Below are positions 15,167 through 23,084 of a DNA stretch of 35,739 bases, piece by piece. The notes beneath the pieces were generated by a model. It did no database searches, was not told where the DNA came from, and saw only the letters and a program-made list of their open reading frames with translations. The position numbers were made by a program, and so were the translations under genes. Within the stretch, counting starts at the first letter, position 1; every line of letters starts with the position of its first letter. Source of the DNA: an uncultured Adlercreutzia sp. (GTDB taxonomy: Bacteria > Actinomycetota > Coriobacteriia > Coriobacteriales > Eggerthellaceae); contig CANEDU010000007.1 in the NCBI GenBank assembly GCA_947426355.1, positions 1 to 35,739 of the forward strand, in the 5' to 3' direction.

Positions 15167-17488
15167 ATGAACACGGACACGCTGGTCTTTCGTGACGATG
15201 CGACTTCTATAGACAATCTTGTTGCGCGCGTGTGCGAAAGCCCTCTGACTATGAGTCTGGACGATGTGACGGTGGAGGAGCCCGGTCACGCCATCGAGGG
15301 GGAGAACTGGCGTCCGCAGCTGGCGCCCTATGAGCCATGGGTGCACGATGCAGCGCTCGATGAATCCAGTGAGCTTGCCGGCGCCGACGGAGATTTGTTC
15401 ATCGTGGGGGCACTCGGCATGGGCATCTCCGATGAGGAGCGCATAGCCCTCATCGGAGATGCGGTGCACGGAGGTGCGGGGGAGCGGGAGGCGGTGCGCG
15501 GAAGCGCGGGGGAGCGGGGTACGTCGTGCGAAAGCGCGGGGGAGCAGGGCGAGCCTGCTCGCGCGCTGACGCCCCACGAGCTGTGGACGCTGGGTCAGAC
15601 GCCGCGTTGGACGCCGCCTGAGGAGGATGCTACGGATCAGCATTGTGAAACATCTGAATGCCGTGAAACACTCGAATCAAACCGTGAAACGCTCAATACC
15701 GACCGTGAAACATTTTTACAGACCTGTGAAACAATGGGAGGCGATGCAGCACCTGATGAGCTGCGCCACTTCGCTACCAATGTGCCTCTGACAGTGCGGC
15801 GCGATGGCGATGGCTTTGCGGTGTCGGCGGTGCACCTGGGCGTATTGGCCGAGCACGGGCTGCCCGCCGACAACCTGGTGGTCGTGGTTCCGTCGTCCAT
15901 CGATGGCGTGCCCGTCACGCGCATTGCCTCGGAGGCCTTCGCTCGACGCTTTACGAGCGGCGCTCACGTGCGCCTTCTGGTAGTGCCCGATACGGTGGAA
16001 GTGGTGGGCGCCCAAGCATTCGGCTCGGTGTGCGCCGAAACGGTGTATCTGGGCGCGGGCGTGCGTACCTACGATCCGGCTCCGCTGGATCTGGCGCTGC
16101 CGAACCCGCGGCTGGAGGCGCGTCGCTACCGGGTAAGCGCCGCCAACGAGCGCCTCGCCGTGCAAGACGGTTGCTTGCTGGAGAAGATGGGCGATACGAA
16201 TGCGGAAGGCTGGGGAGACTGCCATGGCGTAACAGAGGACAGGTCAAGCGGCTCTGATGCCGGGAAGAACGCGGACGTTCCGTCCGATGAGTCCACACCA
16301 TTTAGCGGCTCGTGGCGGCTGCTGTTCGCGGAAGCCCCTTACGAGGAGCGGCTCGCTCTTCCCGAAGGCGTGCGCGTGATGGGGCCGGCCGCCTTTGCGA
16401 AGAGCTGCCCACCCCCGCGCGTGCTGGACGCTCCCGACTCGCTGATGCGGGTCGACGGCGCGGTGCATCCCGAGACCATCTGGCGGGGCAGCGACCGGGG
16501 CGCTCTCGCGCGCATCGTGCAGCGCTGCGGCGGTCGCGTCACCGATTTCCAGGCGGTAGAGGAAGACCAGTGCTGGTACGGCTTCGCCGACGGCGAGGCG
16601 CGGCTCGTGGCCGGACCGCCCGCGCCCGACTCGGTGTCGCGGCGCTTCTCGTCGGCTGCCCATGCGCGGGTGCGGAAGGGCGCGGCGCTCTCGCCTCGCG
16701 AGATTGCCGCGGAAGCAGCGGCAGCCCTGGTGGCGCCCGCGCCCGTGACTGACCGGTTGGCGCTGCCCCGTATGGTTCAGGGCATGCCGCTCACGACCAT
16801 CGCCGAGCGCGCCCTCATCACGGCGCCGGCCACGCTGGCATTGCCCGACACGGTGCGCACAGTGCACGACGGAAACGCCTGCAAGGGCACGCGCAAGCTC
16901 ATGTTGCCCGCGGGCTTGCAGTCCATCGGCGCCCACTGCTTCTGCTCGCGCAGCCTGGTGGGACCGGTGCTCATTCCCGCAAGCGTGGAAAGCATCGGCG
17001 AGGGCAGCTTCGAGTACGCCGTGGTGCGGCTGGAAGCTGCCGATGCGGTGGTGCACGTCACATCCGACCAGCTCATAAGCTGCTTTACGGAAGCGGCTGC
17101 GGGTGGCGTGCCCTTCGATTTCGCCCGCTACGACGATCAACTGCTCGTCGGTCGTGGGCTGCCCGATCACCTGGGCGCCCTGCTGCATCGCGTGGCGGCC
17201 TCCTTCCGTCTCGCGCCCGAGATGCGCGCTCGCATCGTGGACGCCCTGCGCGAACGCGCCGCTGATGCCGTGGCCTACGTGGCCCGCGAGGGCGACATCG
17301 CCATGGTGCGCGCCCTGGCCGAAGCGGGCTTCCTGGACGACGCGGCGCTGTTCGACCGCCAGATCGAGCGCCTTCGGGCCAGCAACCGCACCGATTGCGT
17401 GCTCTTCCTCATGAACTGGCAGCATGATCGCACCGAGGCTGCCCGCCCCGCCACGCCCCAGCGCGCTCGCGACCGCTTCGCACTGTAG
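15167..17488 (+). CDS. BspA-like leucine-rich-repeat protein with repeat-rich N-terminal linker
   Basis: 773 aa from ATG 15167 (GAAGGTG nine bases before it); ATG 15107 lies in the leader hairpin and lacks a site. Several LRR_5/BspA-type units are visible: VPSSIDGVPVTRIASEAF, LLVVPDTVEVVGAQAFGS, LMLPAGLQSIGAHCFCS and LIPASVESIGEGSFEYA. The C-terminus (VAYVAREGDIAMVRALAEAGFLDD) looks like an ankyrin-type helix pair. There is no signal peptide or membrane span, so it is probably cytoplasmic, unlike most surface BspA proteins. Residues about 85-190 are low complexity, encoded by an inverted repeat (15423-15462), GC-rich tandem units and five evenly spaced R/C-E-T motifs. Function unknown; proteins of this type usually bind other proteins. 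It is divergent from the VWA-MoxR pair. Confidence 0.7.
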   Translation: MNTDTLVFRDDATSIDNLVARVCESPLTMSLDDVTVEEPGHAIEGENWRPQLAPYEPWVHDAALDESSELAGADGDLFIVGALGMGISDEERIALIGDAVHGGAGEREAVRGSAGERGTSCESAGEQGEPARALTPHELWTLGQTPRWTPPEEDATDQHCETSECRETLESNRETLNTDRETFLQTCETMGGDAAPDELRHFATNVPLTVRRDGDGFAVSAVHLGVLAEHGLPADNLVVVVPSSIDGVPVTRIASEAFARRFTSGAHVRLLVVPDTVEVVGAQAFGSVCAETVYLGAGVRTYDPAPLDLALPNPRLEARRYRVSAANERLAVQDGCLLEKMGDTNAEGWGDCHGVTEDRSSGSDAGKNADVPSDESTPFSGSWRLLFAEAPYEERLALPEGVRVMGPAAFAKSCPPPRVLDAPDSLMRVDGAVHPETIWRGSDRGALARIVQRCGGRVTDFQAVEEDQCWYGFADGEARLVAGPPAPDSVSRRFSSAAHARVRKGAALSPREIAAEAAAALVAPAPVTDRLALPRMVQGMPLTTIAERALITAPATLALPDTVRTVHDGNACKGTRKLMLPAGLQSIGAHCFCSRSLVGPVLIPASVESIGEGSFEYAVVRLEAADAVVHVTSDQLISCFTEAAAGGVPFDFARYDDQLLVGRGLPDHLGALLHRVAASFRLAPEMRARIVDALRERAADAVAYVAREGDIAMVRALAEAGFLDDAALFDRQIERLRASNRTDCVLFLMNWQHDRTEAARPATPQRARDRFAL
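15423..15462. repeat. 15-bp perfect inverted repeat inside the LRR gene
   Basis: GCATCTCCGATGAGG (15423-15437) and CCTCATCGGAGATGC (15448-15462) are exact reverse complements with a 10-nt loop. It encodes part of the linker GMGISDEERIALIGDA. Confidence 0.85.
15463..15555 (+). repeat. Degenerate GC-rich tandem repeat in LRR gene
   Basis: Three units of about 30-33 bp share GCGGGGGAGC(A/G)GG and encode V-H-G-G-A-G-E-R, V-R-G-S-A-G-E-R and C-E-S-A-G-E-Q. All are in frame. Confidence 0.7.
15645..15732 (+). repeat. Five in-phase GTGAAAC motifs in LRR gene
   Basis: GTGAAAC occurs at 15645, 15663, 15684, 15705 and 15726, spaced 18, 21, 21 and 21 bp, encoding a repeated C/R-E-T heptad. The local base composition is less GC-rich than the flanks. 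Confidence 0.75.
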
Positions 17489-17521
17489 GCGGTCAGGGCA
17501 ACAGGGCGAGAGCCAACTATG

Positions 17522-17654
17522 TTGGAAAACGTGCTTTTTTGGTCAGAAGTACTTGGAAAATGTGCTTTTTGATTTCCGGAAAACACCCAGTTTCACCTGG
17601 CAATATGCGAGAAATCCCAGCTCAGAAGCCTGGACAAAATATCACATTTTCCAA
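17522..17654. repeat. Direct and inverted repeats at a convergent junction
   Basis: TTGGAAAA(C/T)GTGCTTTTT occurs at 17522-17539 and 17553-17570. CACATTTTCCAA (17643-17654) is an exact reverse complement of TTGGAAAATGTG (17553-17564). The repeats lie between the ends of the LRR gene and LuxR-type regulator 2, where no ordinary GC hairpin plus T-run was found, so they may end both transcripts. Confidence 0.75.
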
Positions 17655-17721
17655 ATCTTCGAGCCGTTAGGAGTACGCTCTGAGCTCTGAGCAGCCTTCA
17701 GGCTCGGGTGCGGACGAGCTT

Positions 17722-19491
17722 CTAGCGCCCTTCTGGTTCGAAGTGCTCTACGAGGTCGATGAGCTCCTGGCGCTTGTGGATGTCCAGCTTCACGTAGATG
17801 TGCTTGGCGTGGGTGCGCACGGTGTTCTCTGACACGAACAACAACTCGGCGATGTGGGCCATGGTGTTGCCGCGGGCGATGAGCTCGGCCACCTCGGTCT
17901 CGCGCGCCGACAGGCCGTAGAATTCCCGCACCGCCGCCATGCGCTTGGAAAGCCGATCGCGGTAGGCGCCCTCTGCGGGCGCGGGGCCGGGCTCAAAGGG
18001 CGATTCGCACGCGGTTGCCGATTCGGGCTCGGCCGTTTGCTCGGGCTCGGGTGCTGCCCCAGGTCCGGTCGCCACCTCGAGCCCGGTCGCCTCAAGTCCA
18101 GCCGCCTCGAGCCCGGCTGCTCCCTCAACCGCATCCGTCGCCCCGGCTCCGCCCGTCGCCCCGGCTCCGCCCGTCGTCCCGCGTCCAGCTGCCGCCCCGG
18201 CTCCGCCCTCCGCCGCGGCCGCGGTTGCCGGCCCGCCCGCAGCGCCAATCGCGCGCGGCACACGGCGCGTGAGGGCCAGAAGCTCAATTTCCTCCGCCGC
18301 CCCCGATGCCAGCGCACGCCGGAAGCCACCCTGTCCCACGAAGTACATGATGCCCAGCAAGTAAACGGCCCCGATGGTGATGAGCGCCAGCGGGGGCAGG
18401 CCGGCCACCTGCACCGTTTCCAGGAAGCGTCCACCCAGGAACCCTACATCGTGCAGGGCGTACATGATACCCCCGAACACGCCGTAGATGAACACTGGGT
18501 TAATGCCCCCGTCGCGCGACACCTGGGCGCACTGCACCATCATGAGCACGATGGCCACCGACCACAGCGCGTACAGGCCGGCTGCCAGCGCCTCGGCATA
18601 GCCGTGGCCCAAAAGCGGCAGCAGCAGGAAGGCCGTGGTCACCACGGGGAAGAATATCCGGTAGCCCACCGACACGTTGATGCGCAGGCTCTTCGTGGCC
18701 CACGCGGCCAGCAGCGCCACGGCGGCCACGAGCGTGGCGCCCATCGAGAGCGCGTTCACGAAGGTGCCCACCGAAGGGTCGCCGATGGCCAGCGAGCGCA
18801 TGATGCCGGTGCACAGCCCCAGGGTGCCCAGGGCCAGCGCTGGCCGCCAAATGGTGGACACCACGTGGCGATAGGTGCGCACGTGCTCGCGCGGGGCGTC
18901 CTCGAACATGGGCTGGTCCAGGTCGATGGTGCGGCTCTCCAGCAGCACCGCCAGCCCGAACAGGGGCAAAAACACACAGGGAATGAGGTAGGCCGTCACG
19001 GCCACGGGAATGAGGTACAGCGCGAAGTACAGCACGGCGGCCCAAGCGGTGCCGGCCACCAGGTTCACGATGCCGCGCCGCGCGTCCTGGCTCGCGAACA
19101 GCCGCTGCCACAGCATGTAGAAGCCGGCCGAGCCCACGCCCAGCAGCGCGCCGCCCGCGGCCGCCAGGGGCACGGCGCTCGCGTGCAAATACAGGGCTCC
19201 GATGAGCAAGCACCAGCCGGCCATGTAGGGCACCGCGACAGCCTTCACGAGGAAGCGGCGGGTCTCGGCGGGGAAGAAGTAGGTGCCCACGGCGCTCGCC
19301 AGAAACGTGAGCGCGAAGGCGAGCGACTCGGCTCCGAAGAACCACAGCATCACGGCCGGCGTCTGGAAGCCCATGGGCAGAAACGGAAACACGCCGCCCC
19401 ACACGCTGGCCGCGTTGATGGCCAGAAACAGTCCGTAGCCAACCGAGGCCACGTTGGGCCGCAGCAGCTCCAGCACCGCGCGCAGGTTCAC
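17722..19491 (-). CDS. Multi-span membrane regulator with C-terminal LuxR-type HTH (module 2)
   Basis: 589 aa from a GTG at 19491, preceded by GAAGGGAGGGG. About 12 hydrophobic spans fill the first 400 residues. A long Gly/Ala/Thr/Pro/Glu linker follows (repeated G-G-A-G-A-T and G-L-E-A-A/T units, encoded by 18-bp DNA repeats near 18141-18180). The C-terminal LuxR/GerE HTH reads YGLSARETEVAELIARGNTM, then LLFVSENTVRTHAKHIYVK. It is a paralogue of the regulator at 5793-7379, and as there it is divergent from a molybdoenzyme operon (dms, 307 bp away). Likely a one-component membrane sensor that activates dmsA-dmsC on meeting its substrate. The longer, repeat-built linker is the main difference from its paralogue. 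Confidence 0.92.
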   Translation of the reverse strand: MNLRAVLELLRPNVASVGYGLFLAINAASVWGGVFPFLPMGFQTPAVMLWFFGAESLAFALTFLASAVGTYFFPAETRRFLVKAVAVPYMAGWCLLIGALYLHASAVPLAAAGGALLGVGSAGFYMLWQRLFASQDARRGIVNLVAGTAWAAVLYFALYLIPVAVTAYLIPCVFLPLFGLAVLLESRTIDLDQPMFEDAPREHVRTYRHVVSTIWRPALALGTLGLCTGIMRSLAIGDPSVGTFVNALSMGATLVAAVALLAAWATKSLRINVSVGYRIFFPVVTTAFLLLPLLGHGYAEALAAGLYALWSVAIVLMMVQCAQVSRDGGINPVFIYGVFGGIMYALHDVGFLGGRFLETVQVAGLPPLALITIGAVYLLGIMYFVGQGGFRRALASGAAEEIELLALTRRVPRAIGAAGGPATAAAAEGGAGAAAGRGTTGGAGATGGAGATDAVEGAAGLEAAGLEATGLEVATGPGAAPEPEQTAEPESATACESPFEPGPAPAEGAYRDRLSKRMAAVREFYGLSARETEVAELIARGNTMAHIAELLFVSENTVRTHAKHIYVKLDIHKRQELIDLVEHFEPEGR

Positions 19492-19517
19492 GCTTCCCCT
19501 CCCTTCTCGTCGCGCCC

Positions 19518-19547
19518 AGTATACCGTGCCGGACAGTCTCCTGTCGC
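19518..19547 (-). promoter_or_regulatory. Candidate promoter of LuxR-type regulator 2
   Basis: On the minus strand GCGACA (19547-19542), an 18-bp spacer, then TATACT (19523-19518), five of six matches to the -10 consensus. The leader to the GTG would be about 20 nt. Confidence 0.45.
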
Positions 19548-19616
19548 CCCCGAAGGGCGTGCCATCGGCCCCTGTTCATGGGGCGACCGCGGGTGATACC
19601 ATAGGGAAGTGCGAAA

Positions 19617-19667
19617 GTGTGATAGGTCTGAACTGGGGAAATGTGAAAATCACACGGAGTGTGTGAT
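19617..19667. promoter_or_regulatory. GTGTGAT box cluster with 19-bp dyad ATCACAC-GGAGT-GTGTGAT before dmsA
   Basis: GTGTGAT lies at 19617-19623, ATCACAC at 19649-19655 and GTGTGAT at 19661-19667. The last two form a perfect 7-bp dyad with a 5-nt centre, 19 bp overall, ends ATCA...TGAT. It finishes 22 bp before CATAAT (19690-19695), a candidate dms -10, centring it about 44 bp before the start. A further GTGATA lies at 19593. Confidence 0.55.
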
Positions 19668-19797
19668 ACGGCCTCGGCGCGCCGCGTCCCATAATTCCAG
19701 CCATCGGCAGCGGTGAGGAGCCGCCGCCGGAATCGCGGACCGCCCGACAGCGCGGCCCGCACGAGAGAAGATATTTGCACAAGGAAAGGGAGGGACC

Positions 19798-22221
19798 ATG
19801 ACGACTCACGAGAAGACATCGGTGTCTCGTCGCACGTTCGTGAAGGGTACGGCGCTCGCCGGCCTGGGGGCCGCCGCGGGCTCCGCCACGTTGTTCGGCT
19901 GCGCGCCGGCGACTGAGGGCGGCGCCGATTTGGCCGCCACTGGCGATGCCCCCGAGGAGAAGGTCGTGTGGGGTCACTGCGCCGTGAACTGCGAGTGCCG
20001 CTGCGCTTTGCGCTTCCACGTGGTGGACGACGAGGTCGCCTGGGTGGAGACCGACAACACTGGCGACGACGAGTACGGCAACCACCAGCTGCGCGCCTGC
20101 CAGCGCGGCCGTTCCATCCGCCGCTGGATCAACCATCCCGATCGCCTCACCGTGCCGCTCAAGCGCGTGGGCAAGCGCGGCGAGGGCAAGTTCGAGGAGA
20201 TTTCCTGGGACGAGGCTATCGACGCCATCGCCACGGCCTACAAGAAGGTGCTCGACGAGTACGGCCCCGAGGCGGTGCTCGTGCAGTACGCCACCGGCGT
20301 GCAGGACAGCAACATCCGCAACTTCGTGAAGCGTCTGGCCTGCATCAACGGCGGCTTCCTGAAGACCTACGGCTCCTACTCGTCCGCCCAGATCGGCCAG
20401 GCCCTGCCGTGGCTGTACGGCGGCCGCGAGGCCAACGGCACCTCGGATGTGGCCAACTCCAAGCTCGTGGTGCTGTTCGGCGACAACAGCTGCGAGACGA
20501 AGATGTCCGGCGGCGGCCCCACCTACCACTATATGATGGGCTTGGAGAAGTCGGGCGCCAAGGTCATCGCCGTCGATCCGCGCTACACCGACACCGCCGC
20601 GGTCCATGCCGACCAGTGGATTCCCATTCGCCCCGGCACCGACGCGGCGCTGGTTGACGCCTGCGCCTACGTGATGATCACCGAGGGCCTGGTGGACGCG
20701 GAGTTCCTCTCCACCTACTGCGTCGGCTACGACGATGCCACCATGCCCGAGCAGCTGCGCGGCCAGGGCAAGTCCTACGTCGACTACATCACCGGCAAGG
20801 GCGCCGACCAAACGCCGAAGACCCCGGAGTGGGCGAGCGCCATCACGCTCGTGCCGGCCGAGACCATCGCCGCGCTGGCCCGCGAGATCGCCACGACGAA
20901 GCCCTGCGCCATCTACCAGGGCAAGGGCCCGCAGCGCCGCGGCAACGGCGAGCAGACGGCCCGCGCCATCTGCATGCTGGCCATCCTGACCGGCAACGTG
21001 GGCATCAACGGCGGCAACACCGGTTCCGACCTGGACAGCTACTACATGCCGGCCGATTACGGCATCCCCATGCCCGACAACGGCGTGGAAACCTCCATCG
21101 GCGTGTTCACCTGGATCGACGCGGTTGATCGCGGCACGGCCATGACCGCCACCCGCGACGGCGTGCGCGGCCGCGACGCTCTGGCGGTGCCCGTGAAGTT
21201 CATCTTCAACTACGGCGGCAACTGCCTGACCAACCAGCACCACGACATCAATCGCACCCACGACATCCTGGCCGACGAGAGCAAGTGCGAGTTCATCGTG
21301 GTGTGGGACACCTTCCTCACCGACTCCGCGAAGTACGCCGACATCCTGCTGCCCGACCTCATGGCCGTGGAGCAGCCCAACATCGTGCAGAGCGAGTATG
21401 CGGGCAATATGGCCTACACCATCGCCGGCACGGCCATCACCTCGCCGAAGTTCGAGCGCCGCACGCTGTACTCCGTCCTGGCCGACATCGCCGATAAGCT
21501 GGGCCAGCGCGACGAGTTCACCGAGGGCCTGGATGAGATGGGCTGGCTCGAGCGCCTCTACGAGCAGGGCCGCGAGGGCGACCCCGATCAGCCAACCTTT
21601 GAGGCCATGCTCGAGCAGGGCGTCTACCGCAAGCTGTGCCCCGAGGGTGAGCACGTGGCCTTCAAGGACTTCCGCGACGATCCGGTGGCCAACCCGCTGG
21701 ACACCCCCTCGGGCAAGATCGAGATCTACTCGGCCGCGCTTGAGGAGGCCACGGCCGACTGGGAGCTCGCCGACGACGAGTTCATCAGCCCGCTGCCGGT
21801 GTACTGCCCCGAGTCCGAGGGCTACGCCGACCCGCTGTCCGAGAAGTACCCGCTCCAGATGACCGGCTTCCACTACAAGGGCCGCTGCCACAGCTCCTAC
21901 GGCAACATCGAGGTGCTGAAGGCCGCCAACCCCCAGGAGCTGTGGATGAACCCGCTGGATGCCGAGGAGCGCGGCCTTACCGACGGCGACACCGTGCACG
22001 TGTTCAACGATCGCGGCACCGTGGAAATCGTGGTGAAGGTGACGCCGCGTATCATCCCCGGCACCGTTGCCATGGGCCAGGGCGCCTGGCACGACGCCGA
22101 CATGGCCGGCGACAAGGTGGACAAGGGAGCGTGCATCAACACGCTGACGGCCTACAAGCCCTCGCCCTACGCCAAGGCGAACCCGTCCCACACCAATCTC
22201 GTCGAAGTGGCCCGTGCCTAG
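19798..22221 (+). CDS. dmsA: DMSO reductase-type catalytic subunit A
   Basis: 807 aa, very close in length and sequence to Escherichia DmsA. Tat signal RRTFVKG (11-17), with a lipobox-like LFGC ending at Cys35, so lipid attachment is possible. The Fe-S motif is Cys61-x3-Cys65-x3-Cys69-x31-Cys101 (ACQRGRSIRRW). YGSYSSAQIG holds the Ser expected to ligate Mo (about Ser195). Other family landmarks are LVVLFGDNSCETKMSGGG, VDPRYTDTAAVHADQWIPIRPGTD (read in parts) and the C-terminal LQMTGFHYKGRCHSSYGN. It reduces DMSO, amine N-oxides or another S/N-oxide using menaquinol electrons passed by DmsC and DmsB; the true physiological substrate is uncertain. First gene of a five-gene operon; GGGAGGG precedes the ATG. 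Confidence 0.95.
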   Translation: MTTHEKTSVSRRTFVKGTALAGLGAAAGSATLFGCAPATEGGADLAATGDAPEEKVVWGHCAVNCECRCALRFHVVDDEVAWVETDNTGDDEYGNHQLRACQRGRSIRRWINHPDRLTVPLKRVGKRGEGKFEEISWDEAIDAIATAYKKVLDEYGPEAVLVQYATGVQDSNIRNFVKRLACINGGFLKTYGSYSSAQIGQALPWLYGGREANGTSDVANSKLVVLFGDNSCETKMSGGGPTYHYMMGLEKSGAKVIAVDPRYTDTAAVHADQWIPIRPGTDAALVDACAYVMITEGLVDAEFLSTYCVGYDDATMPEQLRGQGKSYVDYITGKGADQTPKTPEWASAITLVPAETIAALAREIATTKPCAIYQGKGPQRRGNGEQTARAICMLAILTGNVGINGGNTGSDLDSYYMPADYGIPMPDNGVETSIGVFTWIDAVDRGTAMTATRDGVRGRDALAVPVKFIFNYGGNCLTNQHHDINRTHDILADESKCEFIVVWDTFLTDSAKYADILLPDLMAVEQPNIVQSEYAGNMAYTIAGTAITSPKFERRTLYSVLADIADKLGQRDEFTEGLDEMGWLERLYEQGREGDPDQPTFEAMLEQGVYRKLCPEGEHVAFKDFRDDPVANPLDTPSGKIEIYSAALEEATADWELADDEFISPLPVYCPESEGYADPLSEKYPLQMTGFHYKGRCHSSYGNIEVLKAANPQELWMNPLDAEERGLTDGDTVHVFNDRGTVEIVVKVTPRIIPGTVAMGQGAWHDADMAGDKVDKGACINTLTAYKPSPYAKANPSHTNLVEVARA

Positions 22222-22248
22222 CGCGGCACCTGAACGAAGGAGCATACC

Positions 22249-22863
22249 ATGACCTACGGATTCTATTTCAACGGCCAGCGCTGCACCGGCTGCAAGACCT
22301 GCGTGATGGCCTGCAAGGACAAGAACGACCTGGCCGAGAACATTAACTTCCGCAACGTGCTGGAGTACGGCGGCGGCACTTGGGAGAAGGGCGCCGACGG
22401 CTGCTGGGGCACCAACACGTTCGCCTACAACGTGTCCATTGCCTGCAACCACTGCGACATGCCGATGTGCATGGCCCAGTGCCCCCAGGGTGCCATCGAG
22501 AAGGACGCCGACACCGGTGAGGTGCGCAGCGATCCCGAGAAGTGCATCGGCTGCGGCACCTGCGCGACCACCTGCCCCTACGGCGCCCCGAAGGTCGACA
22601 TGGAGCAGATGAAGTCGGTGAAGTGCAACATGTGCGCCGACCGCGTGGAGGCCGGGCAGAAGCCGATCTGCGTGGAGGCCTGCCCCCTGCGCGCCCTGGA
22701 CTTCGGCGACATCGACGAGCTGCGCGCGACCTACGGCGACGTGGCCGATTTGGCCCCGCTGCCCGATTCCAGCGAGACGAGCCCGAACCTGGTCATCACC
22801 GCCCCGGCCCAGGCCGCCGCGGCGCCGGCCGGCGAGCTGCTGAACGAGCGCGAGATTTTGTAA
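22249..22863 (+). CDS. dmsB: DMSO reductase iron-sulfur subunit B, copy 1
   Basis: 204 aa, the size of Escherichia DmsB (205). Four Cys groups: CTGCKTCVMACKD, CNHCDMPMCMAQCP, CIGCGTCATTCPYGAP and CNMC...CVEACPLRALDFG, giving four [4Fe-4S] clusters that wire DmsC to DmsA. It starts 27 bp after dmsA with AAGGAG in front. The C-terminus is extended by an Ala/Pro stretch (AQAAAAPAGELL). A second dmsB follows 221 bp downstream in the same operon, so this copy is assigned to DmsA mainly by position. Confidence 0.94.
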   Translation: MTYGFYFNGQRCTGCKTCVMACKDKNDLAENINFRNVLEYGGGTWEKGADGCWGTNTFAYNVSIACNHCDMPMCMAQCPQGAIEKDADTGEVRSDPEKCIGCGTCATTCPYGAPKVDMEQMKSVKCNMCADRVEAGQKPICVEACPLRALDFGDIDELRATYGDVADLAPLPDSSETSPNLVITAPAQAAAAPAGELLNEREIL

Positions 22864-22867
22864 GTTC

Positions 22868-23004
22868 CGATCGTCCTGGCGGACGATCGTAAGGGCCGAC
22901 GCTGCGGCTCCGACAGGCACCTGCCTCTGCGCCTCACCGCTTACCCTCACGTACGAAGTACGCTCGGCCGCGGTTCAGCACAGATCCAGGCACCTGTCGG
23001 AGCC
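22868..23004. repeat. Hairpins and inverted repeat between the two dmsB genes
   Basis: CGATCGTCC-TGGC-GGACGATCG (22868-22889) is a 9-bp hairpin 5 nt after dmsB1, without a T-run. GGCTCCGACAGG (22906-22917) pairs perfectly with CCTGTCGGAGCC (22993-23004), and CAGGCACCTG occurs in both arms (22914-22923, 22987-22996). Between them CGTAC-GAA-GTACG makes a further small hairpin. The set could limit read-through or protect the upstream mRNA. Confidence 0.75.
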
Positions 23005-23084
23005 TCGCTGGCTTCCTTGGGCGCACCGGGGTGCGGTAGAATGGCAACGACGGTTTTGGGGGTTTTAGAGGGAAGGGGGCGACG

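Larger units (their letters stand above)
19492..19797. other. Divergent regulatory region between LuxR-type regulator 2 and dmsA
   Basis: 306 bp without a gene. It holds a candidate minus-strand promoter near the regulator, small GC hairpins (for example GGCCCC...GGGGC around 19567-19584), a cluster of GTGTGAT/ATCACAC boxes, and a 100-nt GC-rich dms leader ending in a GGGAGGG ribosome site. Confidence 0.7.

Noticed and set aside
19576-22950. 1124-codon open frame on the minus strand
   Set aside because: It is antisense to dmsA and dmsB1, whose products are unmistakable. Long antisense frames are common in GC-rich DNA with strong third-position bias.
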